Shown here piece by piece: positions 24,908-33,048 of a DNA stretch of 49,134 bases. The DNA is taken from assembly GCF_016429195.1 (NCBI RefSeq), contig NZ_JAELUF010000016.1, forward strand, positions 1 through 49,134, in the 5' to 3' direction. The notes under the pieces were generated by a model. It saw nothing but the letters and a program-made list of their open reading frames with translations. It made no database searches and was not told the origin of the DNA. Position 1 is the stretch's first letter; the number at the start of each line of letters is the position of its first letter. The DNA is from Brevundimonas sp. ASV9 (GTDB lineage Bacteria > Pseudomonadota > Alphaproteobacteria > Caulobacterales > Caulobacteraceae). A program made the translations under genes and the position numbers.

Positions 24908-27900
24908 TTAGAACGTCTTGGAGATGTTGGCGTACCAGTAGCGGCCGTAGGGATTGTAGAGCGCGCCCAGATAGCCCGACGAAGTCAACGGCGGCTGCTC
25001 GTCAGTGATGTTGCGAGCCCCCAGGCGAACCGTTGTGCCGGACGCAAAGCCGACGTTGTCGCCGAACTCATACTGACCATACAGATTGCCGGTGATCTGG
25101 CTATCGACCTGCCAGGGATCGCCTTGGGCGCTGAGGAAGCCGGTTTCGGTGACGGCGCTGTTGTATTGGGTGAATGCGCCCACTTGCCATGGCCCTTGCG
25201 ACCAGGTGAACGAGCCCGTCACCCGCCATTCCGGCCGGCCGTTGCGAGCCAGCAGGGTCTGCGAAATCGGCAGCGGTGTATTCGCGTTGATCTGACCGGC
25301 TTCACGCGCCGCAAACAGCGACTCGACCAAGGGGCCGGGAGAACGGTCGAACTTAGTCAGGTGCGCCGCATTCACGCTGGCGCGGAAGTTGCCCCAGGGT
25401 GTGCCGCGCAGCCGCCACTGAAGACCGATGTCGAGCCCCTCCACCGTCTGCGGCAGCAGGTTTATGAACTGGTCTTCGACCGAGACGATCTGTCCGACAG
25501 GAGTGATTCCGCTGCCCTGGAAGAAGGCGACGTCGTCGGCCGTCACCGCAGCCCGGTTGACGTTGTCGTTCCGCGTGCCGTTCAGGATGTTCAGGTAGTC
25601 CAGCACGACGTTCGACTGCGCGCCCAGCAGACCGACGATCTTCTCCTGCTCGATCTTCCAGCGGTCGAGTGTGAAGGTGAAGCGGCCGAACTGCTCGGGA
25701 ATGAACCAGGGCTGCAAAACCAGGCCTATGGACTGGTTGGTGCTTTCCTCAGGCTGAAGCTCGGGATTGCCCGACACCAGCAGCGAGGCGCTGGCGGGTT
25801 GCGAACATTGGTTGAAGTTGGTGATCCGACCCAGGCGCAAATCGGCCTCGCAGCGGATGTAATCGTTATTGGTGGACAGACGCCCGTACTGCGCCGCGTT
25901 GGTCTGTTCCAGGTTCGGGGCGCGGAAACCCTCGGAATACGAACCCCGCACGCGCACGCCTTCGACCAAGTCCCAGGCCATGGCGATCTTGGGCTTGGCC
26001 ACATCGCCGAAGTCGGAATAGTGCTCGTATCGACCGGCCAGTTGGAAATCGAGACTGCGAACCAGCGGGATATTCATCTCCGGCGAAACGACAGGCACCG
26101 CGAACTCGACATAGGCCGAATAAACCTCGCGCTTGCCGTAGGTATCGGGGTTTGAACTGACCGCAGCGATGTTGGACTGGCTGATCTCGCCCGAGACGCT
26201 GTCGCGGAAGACGTTGGTGCCGTCCAGATCAGCGTCGCGGTCGTCACGCTGGGTCTCACGGCGCGCCTCGACGCCCAGGGCCATACCGACAGGTCCGCCC
26301 GGCAGGGTGAAGACATCGGGACGGCTGACCTTGAAGTCCCACAGCGCCAGCGTGGTCTTGGACACCCGCGTCAGGTCGGTCGTGATGGCGTCGATCGCGG
26401 CCTGAGAACTGGGCGTGCAGTCGCCAAAGCTGGTGTCGTTCGTACACCCGCCGCTGAACGGATTGTAGGCGTCGGGCGTCGACAAGGCGAGATTGGCCTG
26501 AAGCGCGGTCAGATTGACGGCGTTCGAGCTGTCGGTGGCCTCGGCTTCCGAATACAGCAGCGCGCTTTCCCAATCGAAGCCGCGCCATTCGCCCCGCAGG
26601 CCGCCCAGGAATCGGGACTGCCAGTTGTCGACATCCACCACCTGGGCGCCCAGATCGTTGAAGCGATACCGAACCAGCTTAACGGCCGTCCCGGCTGTGG
26701 GGACGTTTGTCAGGCCAGCGAGACGATTGGGATTGCGCGTGCCGTCGGCAAAGGTGACGGGACCGAACGGATTCCAGTAGTTGCTGGCTGGAATCCAGAG
26801 CGGGTTCAGCAGGATGGTGGGCGGCTGAATATTCTGGGTCGACGCCGTGTAATAGCCGAGTTCGCCAAAGGCCGTGACGCCGTTGTCGAGATCGTAGTGA
26901 CCCGACACGAACAGGTTCAACCGTTCGATATCCGGCGATTGGGTGGTGCCCCGCGCCCCGTCGTAGCGCAACTCGCGGCCAGCGCCGCTGTAGCTGATAT
27001 TGCCGCTGGCCAGGCAAACATCACCCCCAACCGGCGCGGTGCAGCCGAAGCTGGAAGGCTGATTGTGGAAGGCGCCGGCGCCGGTCGTCAGGGCCGTTGT
27101 GCCCCGACGGACTTGGAACGGCGTCTGGAAGTTGGCCCAGGCTGTATAGGAAGAGCGCCCGTCGGTGTCGGTCGAATTCTCATAGCCCTGCACGTTGGCG
27201 AACAGGCTGCGGCGGTCGTCAGAGGCGGTATAGGGTTCGTCGCTGGCCTGCTGGGCGGTGCGGTTGGTGTAGTCGAGGAAGCCCGACAGATTGCCCCGCT
27301 CGAAATCCTTGCCGGCGAACATACCGAAGGTGAACTCTCGACGATGCGTACCCTCCGCGCCGCCGTATTGGGCCTTCAACTCCAAGCCATCGAAATCCTG
27401 CTGAAGCACAGTGTTCACGACGCCCGCGACGGCGTCCGCGCCATAGATGGCGGCGGCGCCGTCCAGCAGAACCTCTAACCGCTCCAACCCCGAGACCGGA
27501 ATGGCGTTGGAGTTATAGCTGAGCACCGGCACCGTGCCGGTGTCGGACGTCCCTTGGCTCGTGGGGTGCTGAACGATCCGACGTCCGTTCAAAAGCACCA
27601 GGGTGTTGCCCACCCCGAGCGAGCGCAGATTGACCGAGTTGACGTCGCCTCGCGCTGCGTTCGAGGTTTGAGGATTGTTGGCGCTGGAGAACAGCACATC
27701 GCCCATCTGGGGAATGGACCGCAGCAGATCATCACCGCTGACGGCGCCGGTCGCGATGATTTCTTCCTGCGTGACGACGGTCACCGGCAGAGCCGCCGTG
27801 GTGGAGGCGCCGCGGATTTGAGAGCCGACGACGACGATGTCCTCGACCTGCGCCGCCTCGCCCTCCTGCGCTGGCGTGGACTGAGGCGTGGCGCCCTGAG

Positions 27901-27979
27901 CCAGAGCCGCTCCCGACGAGATCAGCAGGACAGCCGAGGCCGCGCCCGCCATCAGTGCGAACTTGGATTGCATCATCAT
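24908..27979 (-). CDS. TonB-dependent outer-membrane receptor
   Basis: Large receptor of 1023 residues. A signal peptide ends near ALAQG (27/28), a TonB box VEDIVVVGSQI lies at 45-55, the plug domain spans about 60-180 (SVNLRSLGVGNTLVLLNGRR, DGAAAIYGADAVAGVVN), and a 22-strand barrel ends in Phe (ANISKTF). It drives energy-dependent uptake of a bulky or scarce ligand. GAGGAGG lies just before three tandem ATGs at 27979, 27976 and 27973. No FecR-type sensor domain or sigma/anti-sigma genes are nearby; the neighbours are dctA upstream and the hydrolase downstream. The ligand is unknown; context points to a dicarboxylate-containing compound. Confidence 0.93.
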   Translation of the reverse strand: MMMQSKFALMAGAASAVLLISSGAALAQGATPQSTPAQEGEAAQVEDIVVVGSQIRGASTTAALPVTVVTQEEIIATGAVSGDDLLRSIPQMGDVLFSSANNPQTSNAARGDVNSVNLRSLGVGNTLVLLNGRRIVQHPTSQGTSDTGTVPVLSYNSNAIPVSGLERLEVLLDGAAAIYGADAVAGVVNTVLQQDFDGLELKAQYGGAEGTHRREFTFGMFAGKDFERGNLSGFLDYTNRTAQQASDEPYTASDDRRSLFANVQGYENSTDTDGRSSYTAWANFQTPFQVRRGTTALTTGAGAFHNQPSSFGCTAPVGGDVCLASGNISYSGAGRELRYDGARGTTQSPDIERLNLFVSGHYDLDNGVTAFGELGYYTASTQNIQPPTILLNPLWIPASNYWNPFGPVTFADGTRNPNRLAGLTNVPTAGTAVKLVRYRFNDLGAQVVDVDNWQSRFLGGLRGEWRGFDWESALLYSEAEATDSSNAVNLTALQANLALSTPDAYNPFSGGCTNDTSFGDCTPSSQAAIDAITTDLTRVSKTTLALWDFKVSRPDVFTLPGGPVGMALGVEARRETQRDDRDADLDGTNVFRDSVSGEISQSNIAAVSSNPDTYGKREVYSAYVEFAVPVVSPEMNIPLVRSLDFQLAGRYEHYSDFGDVAKPKIAMAWDLVEGVRVRGSYSEGFRAPNLEQTNAAQYGRLSTNNDYIRCEADLRLGRITNFNQCSQPASASLLVSGNPELQPEESTNQSIGLVLQPWFIPEQFGRFTFTLDRWKIEQEKIVGLLGAQSNVVLDYLNILNGTRNDNVNRAAVTADDVAFFQGSGITPVGQIVSVEDQFINLLPQTVEGLDIGLQWRLRGTPWGNFRASVNAAHLTKFDRSPGPLVESLFAAREAGQINANTPLPISQTLLARNGRPEWRVTGSFTWSQGPWQVGAFTQYNSAVTETGFLSAQGDPWQVDSQITGNLYGQYEFGDNVGFASGTTVRLGARNITDEQPPLTSSGYLGALYNPYGRYWYANISKTF

Positions 27980-28041
27980 GTTTCCTCCTCCCGGGCCGTC
28001 GTTATGTCGGCGGTCCCGTCATTCAAAAGTCGTCCGCGCCG

Positions 28042-29397
28042 TCAGTCCTTGGCGAGAACCAGATCGTCTCCAGGCCCCGCCGCAGGGTCAGGCAGCGCCG
28101 CCACCGGCAGGGGATGTCCGTCCAGCGCGGCCTTCAGGGCGTCGCGATCCAGCGCGTTTTCCCAGCGGGCCACGACGATGGTGGCCACGGCGTTGCCGAT
28201 GAAGTTGGTCAGGGCCCGGCATTCGCTCATGAAGCGGTCGATGCCCAGGATCAGCGCCATGCCTGCGACTGGCACATCCGGCACGACCGACAGGGTCGCC
28301 GCCAAGGTGATGAAGCCCGCGCCCGTAATGCCCGCTGCGCCTTTTGAGCTGAGCATGGCGACCAGCAGGAGCGTGATCTGCTGCCAGATGGTGAGTTCGA
28401 TGTTCAGCGCCTGAGCAATGAACAGAGCAGCCATCGTCATATAGATGTTGGTGCCGTCCAGATTGAACGAATAGCCGGTCGGCACGACCAGGCCGACGAC
28501 CGACTTGGCGGCGCCCGCGCGTTCCATCTTGGAGATCAGGCTGGGCAGGGCCGCCTCTGAACTGGAAGTGCCCAGCACCAGCAGAAGCTCTTCCTTAAGG
28601 TAACGGATCAGCTTGAGAATGTTGAAGCCGTTGGCGACGCCCACCAGCCCCAGCACGCCCACGACGAAGATGATCGCGGTGACGTAGAAGGTCACGATCA
28701 AGGCGGCCAGATTGGCGATCGATGCGATGCCGTAGGCGCCGATCGTAAAGGCGAAGGCTCCGAAGGCGCCGATGGGCGCGGCCTTCATCACGATGGCGAC
28801 CAGCTTGAACACGGCAAGGCTGAGCGTCTCAAACAGATCGACCACAGGCTGGGCCCGCTCTCCCACCAACGCCAGGGTGAGGCCAAACAGGATCGACACG
28901 AACAGAACCTGCAGGATGTTGCCGGTCGAGAAGGCGCTGACCAGCGTGTCGGGAATGACGCCCATCAGGAAGCCGACGATCGTGCTCTCGTGCGCGGCCG
29001 CCGCATACTGCTCGACGGCGCCGGCGTTCAACGTCGCCGGGTCGATGTTCAGACCATGGCCCGGACGCACCAGATTGGCGATGATCAGGCCCACGATCAG
29101 AGCCAGAGTCGAGAAGACCAGGAAGTATGCGAAGGCCTTGGCGGCGACGCGACCGACGCTTCCAAGATCACGCATGCCCGCGATGCCGGTCACAATGGTC
29201 AGGAAGATCACTGGCGCGATGACCATCTTCACCAGTTTGATGAATCCGTCGCCCAGCGGCTTCAGGCTTTCGCCGAATGTCGGCCAGAAGTGACCGATCA
29301 GAGCGCCGAGCGCGATAGCGATCAGCACCTGGAAATACAGGTGGCGATAGAACGGCCGGCGAACGACCGGCGCGGCCTCTGACGGTATTGAGATCAC
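28042..29397 (-). CDS. dctA: C4-dicarboxylate:cation symporter DctA
   Basis: Inner-membrane transporter of 451 residues in the DAACS family, which imports succinate, fumarate and malate with protons or sodium. Signature segments are the serine-rich [17 protein letters not shown] re-entrant loop, [25 protein letters not shown], and [17 protein letters not shown]. The start is taken as GTG at 29397 because AGGAG lies six bases upstream (plus-strand 29404-29408); an upstream start would add about 49 poorly conserved residues. It is divergent from dctB and 62 bases upstream of the TonB-receptor gene on the same strand, so the three minus-strand genes may form one operon. Confidence 0.93.
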   Translation of the reverse strand: MISIPSEAAPVVRRPFYRHLYFQVLIAIALGALIGHFWPTFGESLKPLGDGFIKLVKMVIAPVIFLTIVTGIAGMRDLGSVGRVAAKAFAYFLVFSTLALIVGLIIANLVRPGHGLNIDPATLNAGAVEQYAAAAHESTIVGFLMGVIPDTLVSAFSTGNILQVLFVSILFGLTLALVGERAQPVVDLFETLSLAVFKLVAIVMKAAPIGAFGAFAFTIGAYGIASIANLAALIVTFYVTAIIFVVGVLGLVGVANGFNILKLIRYLKEELLLVLGTSSSEAALPSLISKMERAGAAKSVVGLVVPTGYSFNLDGTNIYMTMAALFIAQALNIELTIWQQITLLLVAMLSSKGAAGITGAGFITLAATLSVVPDVPVAGMALILGIDRFMSECRALTNFIGNAVATIVVARWENALDRDALKAALDGHPLPVAALPDPAAGPGDDLVLAKD

Positions 29398-29465
29398 GAA
29401 GGGCTCCTGATGTGCGGGGGGCGATCCCGCAGTCTCCTCGATGGGCGCGATCTTCGCCACGCTCC

Positions 29466-29628
29466 GTTGGATAGAGCTTCCAACGAGAACCATCATCGCG
29501 AAAGCAATTGATCGAACGTCTCCATCTTTCTGATAACCAAGCACTTTCTATGAAAGCGGGAGCGTTAATCGAGATATCTGTGCGGTTTTTCACCCAGGCG
29601 ACTGGCCCTTACGTGCGATTATCCGCAC
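29466..29628. promoter_or_regulatory. dctA-dctB divergent control region
   Basis: The gap between dctA and dctB is 240 bp. It holds a dyad GTGCG-N6-CGCAC at 29613-29628, a related half-site GTGCGG at 29580-29585 whose partner is degenerate, and a second dyad GTTGGA-N7-TCCAAC at 29466-29484 nearer dctA. DctD-type activators bind paired dyads in such positions, so the GTGCG elements are candidates. I could not find a convincing sigma-54 -24/-12 element. Confidence 0.4.
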
Positions 29629-29637
29629 ACTAGGAAT

Positions 29638-31467
29638 GTGCAGCATTCACCTGTCATAGGCTCGGCTCGAAAACCTTGGCGCTCCCGTTGGCTGATAACG
29701 GCGGGAGCTTGGTTCACGATTGCCGTCCTGGCGGCTTTCGGGGCGGGCGAGGTCGCTCGGCGTGACGCTCAGGTCGAACTGGCGCGGCAGACAGAGTCGG
29801 CGGCTGCCTTGCATGCGGCCGTGCTACGCAGCGAACTGGAGAAGCATCGCTCGCTGCCGCTGGCGTTAGCGAGCGATCCTGACATCGCCGCTCTACTGAG
29901 CGCCCCGCAGACTGCCAAGGGCGATCCTGTCAGCCTTAAACTCGAGACTTTGGCGCGTCAGACACGGGCCGCCGCCATCTATATCATCGACGCCAACGGC
30001 CGGACCCGCGCCGCCAGCAACTGGCGCCTGCCGACCAGTTTCGTCGGTGCGGACTATGGGTTCCGGCCTTATTTTATCAACGCCATGCGCCAGGGCCAGG
30101 CGGAGTTCTTCGCCTTGGGCACCGTGTCCGGCCGACCCGGACTGTATCTGGCGCGGCGCGTTGACGGGCCGAACGGCTCCGCCCTTGGGGTCGTCGTGGT
30201 CAAGGTCGAGTTCGCTGCTCTCGAGGCCGAATGGCGCGCGTCCGGTGAGCCGGCCTATGTGGTCGATCCCGGCGGCGTCGTGCTGATCACCAGCGTGCCG
30301 GCATGGCGTTTCCGCACCACAGAAGCGCTGGACGAACGTCGACGGCGGCTGACATTGACCGATCAGACGCTTCAACCCGAGGCGTTGCGCCCCCTCCCCT
30401 TCGTCACGCCCCCCAATGATCGACCGCGTCTGATCCAGGCTCCAGTCGATGGCCGCGAGCAGCGCTGGATGCATGCGGCGATCCCAACGGAGACGCCCGG
30501 CTGGACTCTGCACCTGCTGTCGCCGGATCGCGGATCCATTGGGACGGCCGTCGCAACCGCGCGGGCGCTTGCGGCCCTGATCGTCACCCTGCTGGCAGGC
30601 GTCATCGTCGTGCTCCTGCGTCGTCGGCATCAGGCCCTTGTCCGCGCTCGTGCCGAGGAAGAGGCGCGGCTGGAACTGGAGAGGCTGATTGACGAACGCA
30701 CCCACGAGCTTCGTGACGCCAATGCCGCCCTTAATCGCCAGATCGAGGAACGCCGCCAAGCCGAGACCGCACGCGAACTGCTGCGTGACGAGCTGGTTCA
30801 AGCCAGCAAACTCGCCGCGCTGGGGCAGATCGTCGCCAGCGTGGCGCATGAGATCAACCAACCCGTCGCCGCTATCCAGACACAGGCAGAGACTGCCGGC
30901 GTTCTGCTTGACCGCGACGACCCCGCCAAGGCGCGTGGCGCGTTGGCGCGGATCAGCGACCTGACCCAGCGCATCGGCGCCATCACCGAGGGCCTAAGGG
31001 TCTTTTCCAGAAAGTCAGATCCCAAAATCGGCATCGTCCGTCTGGAAGACGCGATCTACGGCGCCTTGCTGCTGACGCGCGGCCGATTGGACGAGGGCGG
31101 CGTCGAATTGGTCCGCGAAGGCGACGCAGACGTCACAGTGCGCGCCGACCGCTTTCGCCTGGAACAGGTGATCGTCAATCTGGTCAAGAACGCTTCAGAA
31201 GCGCTTGAAGGCTGCGATCGGCCGCGACTAACGCTGAAAGTCTTGCGCGATAAGGACCGTGTTCGATTGAGCATTTCCGACAATGGTCCTGGCGTCCCTC
31301 CCGCTGTGCGCGCCCAACTGTTCACGCCCTTTGTCACCACACGCGCAAATGGCCTCGGCTTGGGTCTGGTCATCTGTCGAGATCTGATCGCCGGTTTCGG
31401 CGGCGAGCTCGACTTGGTCGACGAGGACGTCGGCGCGACCTTTGTCGCCACGTTGAGGATCGCGTGA
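29638..31467 (+). CDS. dctB: C4-dicarboxylate sensor histidine kinase DctB
   Basis: Membrane sensor of 609 residues. Two membrane helices (about 19-38 and 305-327) flank a periplasmic double-PAS (dCache) sensor domain with the DctB-type segment AIYIIDANGRTRAASNW and GADYGFRPYFINAM. A cytoplasmic coiled coil (330-385) leads to the H-box AALGQIVASVAHEINQPVAAI. ATP-binding motifs NLVKNASEAL, DNGPGVP and GLGLGLVICRDLI follow. It binds C4-dicarboxylates in the periplasm and phosphorylates DctD. The start is GTG at 29638. Its TGA overlaps the dctD ATG by one base, so the pair is coupled. Confidence 0.92.
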   Translation: MQHSPVIGSARKPWRSRWLITAGAWFTIAVLAAFGAGEVARRDAQVELARQTESAAALHAAVLRSELEKHRSLPLALASDPDIAALLSAPQTAKGDPVSLKLETLARQTRAAAIYIIDANGRTRAASNWRLPTSFVGADYGFRPYFINAMRQGQAEFFALGTVSGRPGLYLARRVDGPNGSALGVVVVKVEFAALEAEWRASGEPAYVVDPGGVVLITSVPAWRFRTTEALDERRRRLTLTDQTLQPEALRPLPFVTPPNDRPRLIQAPVDGREQRWMHAAIPTETPGWTLHLLSPDRGSIGTAVATARALAALIVTLLAGVIVVLLRRRHQALVRARAEEEARLELERLIDERTHELRDANAALNRQIEERRQAETARELLRDELVQASKLAALGQIVASVAHEINQPVAAIQTQAETAGVLLDRDDPAKARGALARISDLTQRIGAITEGLRVFSRKSDPKIGIVRLEDAIYGALLLTRGRLDEGGVELVREGDADVTVRADRFRLEQVIVNLVKNASEALEGCDRPRLTLKVLRDKDRVRLSISDNGPGVPPAVRAQLFTPFVTTRANGLGLGLVICRDLIAGFGGELDLVDEDVGATFVATLRIA

Positions 31468-32813
31468 TGGAGTTTGCCCGCCCCACTGCCGTCGCCCTGA
31501 TCGAGGACGACGCCGATTTCCGCCATGCCTTGGTCGAGCGCCTGACCTTGGAAGGTTACGACGTCCGCCCTTTTCCAGGGGCCGAACCTGCATTGAGAGC
31601 GATCGACGCCGATTTCCCGGGTGTAGTAGTCACCGACCTGCGAATGCCCGGCCTTGATGGCCGCCAGTTGCTCAGCCGCCTGCAGGCATTGGACGCGGCC
31701 CTGCCGATCATCGTGATCACTGGCCATGGCGACATCACCGACGCCGTCGCAGCGATGAAGGACGGCGCCTACGACTTCGTCGCCAAGCCCTTTCCGTTTG
31801 AGCGCCTTCAGGACAGCATGAACCGCGCGTTGGAAAAACGCGGCCTGGTGCTGGAAAACCGTCGCCTGCTGGCTATGGCCTCCGACAGCGGACAGGAACT
31901 GCCCCTGGCCGGATCGTCTCGCGCCATCATCGCCCTCCGCGCCACCATCGCTCAGATCGCCGACGCCCGGATGGACGTGCTGATCGAAGGTGAAACCGGG
32001 ACAGGAAAGGAGGCCGTTGCGCGCGCCCTGCACAACGGCGGCCGGCGACGATTGGCGCCGTTCGTCGCTGTCAACTGCGGCGCCCTGCCCGACGGGCTGA
32101 TCGAGAGCGAACTGTTTGGCCACGAACTCGGCGCCTTCGCCGGAGCCTTACGCCGCCGGGTCGGGCACGTCGAACGGGCGCACAGCGGCTCACTGTTTCT
32201 GGACGAGGTCGAGAGCATGCCTCTGGCCGTTCAGGTCAAGATTCTGCGTGTCCTGGAAGAACGCGAAGTCCATCCGATCGGAGCCAACGAGCCCCGCGCC
32301 TTAGATTTGCGTGTACTGGCCTCGTCAAAGATCGATCTGGGCGAAGCCGCGCGCGGGGGCGCCTTTCGCGAAGACCTCTATTACCGTCTGAACGTGGTGA
32401 GACTCCGCGTACCGCCTCTGCGCGAACGGAGAGAAGATATTCCCCTGCTATTCGCCCACTTCCTGCGTCGCGCTGCGGACCGCCACGGCGTCGACACCCC
32501 CTCTATAAGCGACAGCGTAAGACGCCTGTTGGTCGAGGCCGATTGGCCCGGCAATATCCGCGAACTGGCGCATTTCGCCGAACGCGTCGCCTTGTCGCTC
32601 GACGACACGATCCGCCCGCCCGATGAAGGCTTGAGCCTTCCCGACCGCGTCAACAGATTCGAAGCCGAACTGCTGCGCGACGCGCTACAGTCCCATCGAG
32701 GGGACATATCCGCAGTGCTCGCCGAAATGCAGGTTCCGAGGAAGACGCTGTACGACAAGCTGCAGCGGCACGGGCTGAAGCCGGCGGCGTTCAGGTCCGA
32801 CAAGGCGACTTAA
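31467..32813 (+). CDS. dctD: DctD-type response regulator, GAFTGA loop altered
   Basis: NtrC-family regulator of 448 residues. The receiver domain (1-120) has Glu13/Asp14/Asp15, phospho-site Asp57 and the KPF Lys. The AAA+ domain (about 145-375) has Walker A GETGTGKE at 175-182 and Walker B SLFLDE. The sigma-54 contact loop, normally GAFTGA, reads GAFAGA at 222-227 (bases 32130-32147), a Thr-to-Ala change by one codon base. A Fis-type helix-turn-helix (AVLAEMQVPRKTLYDKLQRHG) ends the protein. In NtrC-type proteins the Thr is needed for sigma-54 activation, so this copy may act differently or weakly. The ATG at 31467 is preferred over a GTG one codon earlier. Confidence 0.9.
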   Translation: MEFARPTAVALIEDDADFRHALVERLTLEGYDVRPFPGAEPALRAIDADFPGVVVTDLRMPGLDGRQLLSRLQALDAALPIIVITGHGDITDAVAAMKDGAYDFVAKPFPFERLQDSMNRALEKRGLVLENRRLLAMASDSGQELPLAGSSRAIIALRATIAQIADARMDVLIEGETGTGKEAVARALHNGGRRRLAPFVAVNCGALPDGLIESELFGHELGAFAGALRRRVGHVERAHSGSLFLDEVESMPLAVQVKILRVLEEREVHPIGANEPRALDLRVLASSKIDLGEAARGGAFREDLYYRLNVVRLRVPPLRERREDIPLLFAHFLRRAADRHGVDTPSISDSVRRLLVEADWPGNIRELAHFAERVALSLDDTIRPPDEGLSLPDRVNRFEAELLRDALQSHRGDISAVLAEMQVPRKTLYDKLQRHGLKPAAFRSDKAT

Positions 32814-32817
32814 AGAA

Positions 32818-32909
32818 TGGCGGAGACGGAGGGATTCGAACCCTCGGTACCCCTTACGGGGTACGACGATTTAGCAAACCGTTGCCTTCAGCCACTCGGC
32901 CACGTCTCC
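32818..32909 (-). tRNA. tRNA-Ser (anticodon GCU)
   Basis: A 92-base class II tRNA on the minus strand. The acceptor stem is GGAGACG pairing with CGTCTCC, followed by discriminator G and an encoded CCA. The anticodon stem ACGGT/ATCGT holds the loop TTGCTAA, giving GCT in the gene (GCU, reading AGC/AGU). A long variable arm (GTACCCC with GGGGTAC) and the T-loop GGTTCGAATCC are present, as required for tRNA-Ser. Its 3' end lies four bases after the dctD stop codon, in convergent orientation. Confidence 0.97.
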
Positions 32910-33048
32910 TGCGAGGGCGTCGATAGCTGAGGCTGATGCATCGCGCAATCCGGTTCAAGAGAAAGCGTCCACGTTAACGCGACATAGAGGCCAAAGCGGC
33001 AGTATCGCGGCCATCATTCGCCCCCCCGGATCGCTTCTGGACCGCCTG

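Noticed and set aside
29398..29637. Sigma-54 promoter for dctA
   Set aside because: No GG-N10-GC pair with a good surrounding consensus was found on the minus strand; candidates such as TGGCGAAGATCGC are off by one or more bases.
23540..32909. Genomic island integrated at tRNA-Ser
   Set aside because: No integrase, no direct repeat of the tRNA 3' end and no clear composition shift could be seen by eye; kept only as a minor question.
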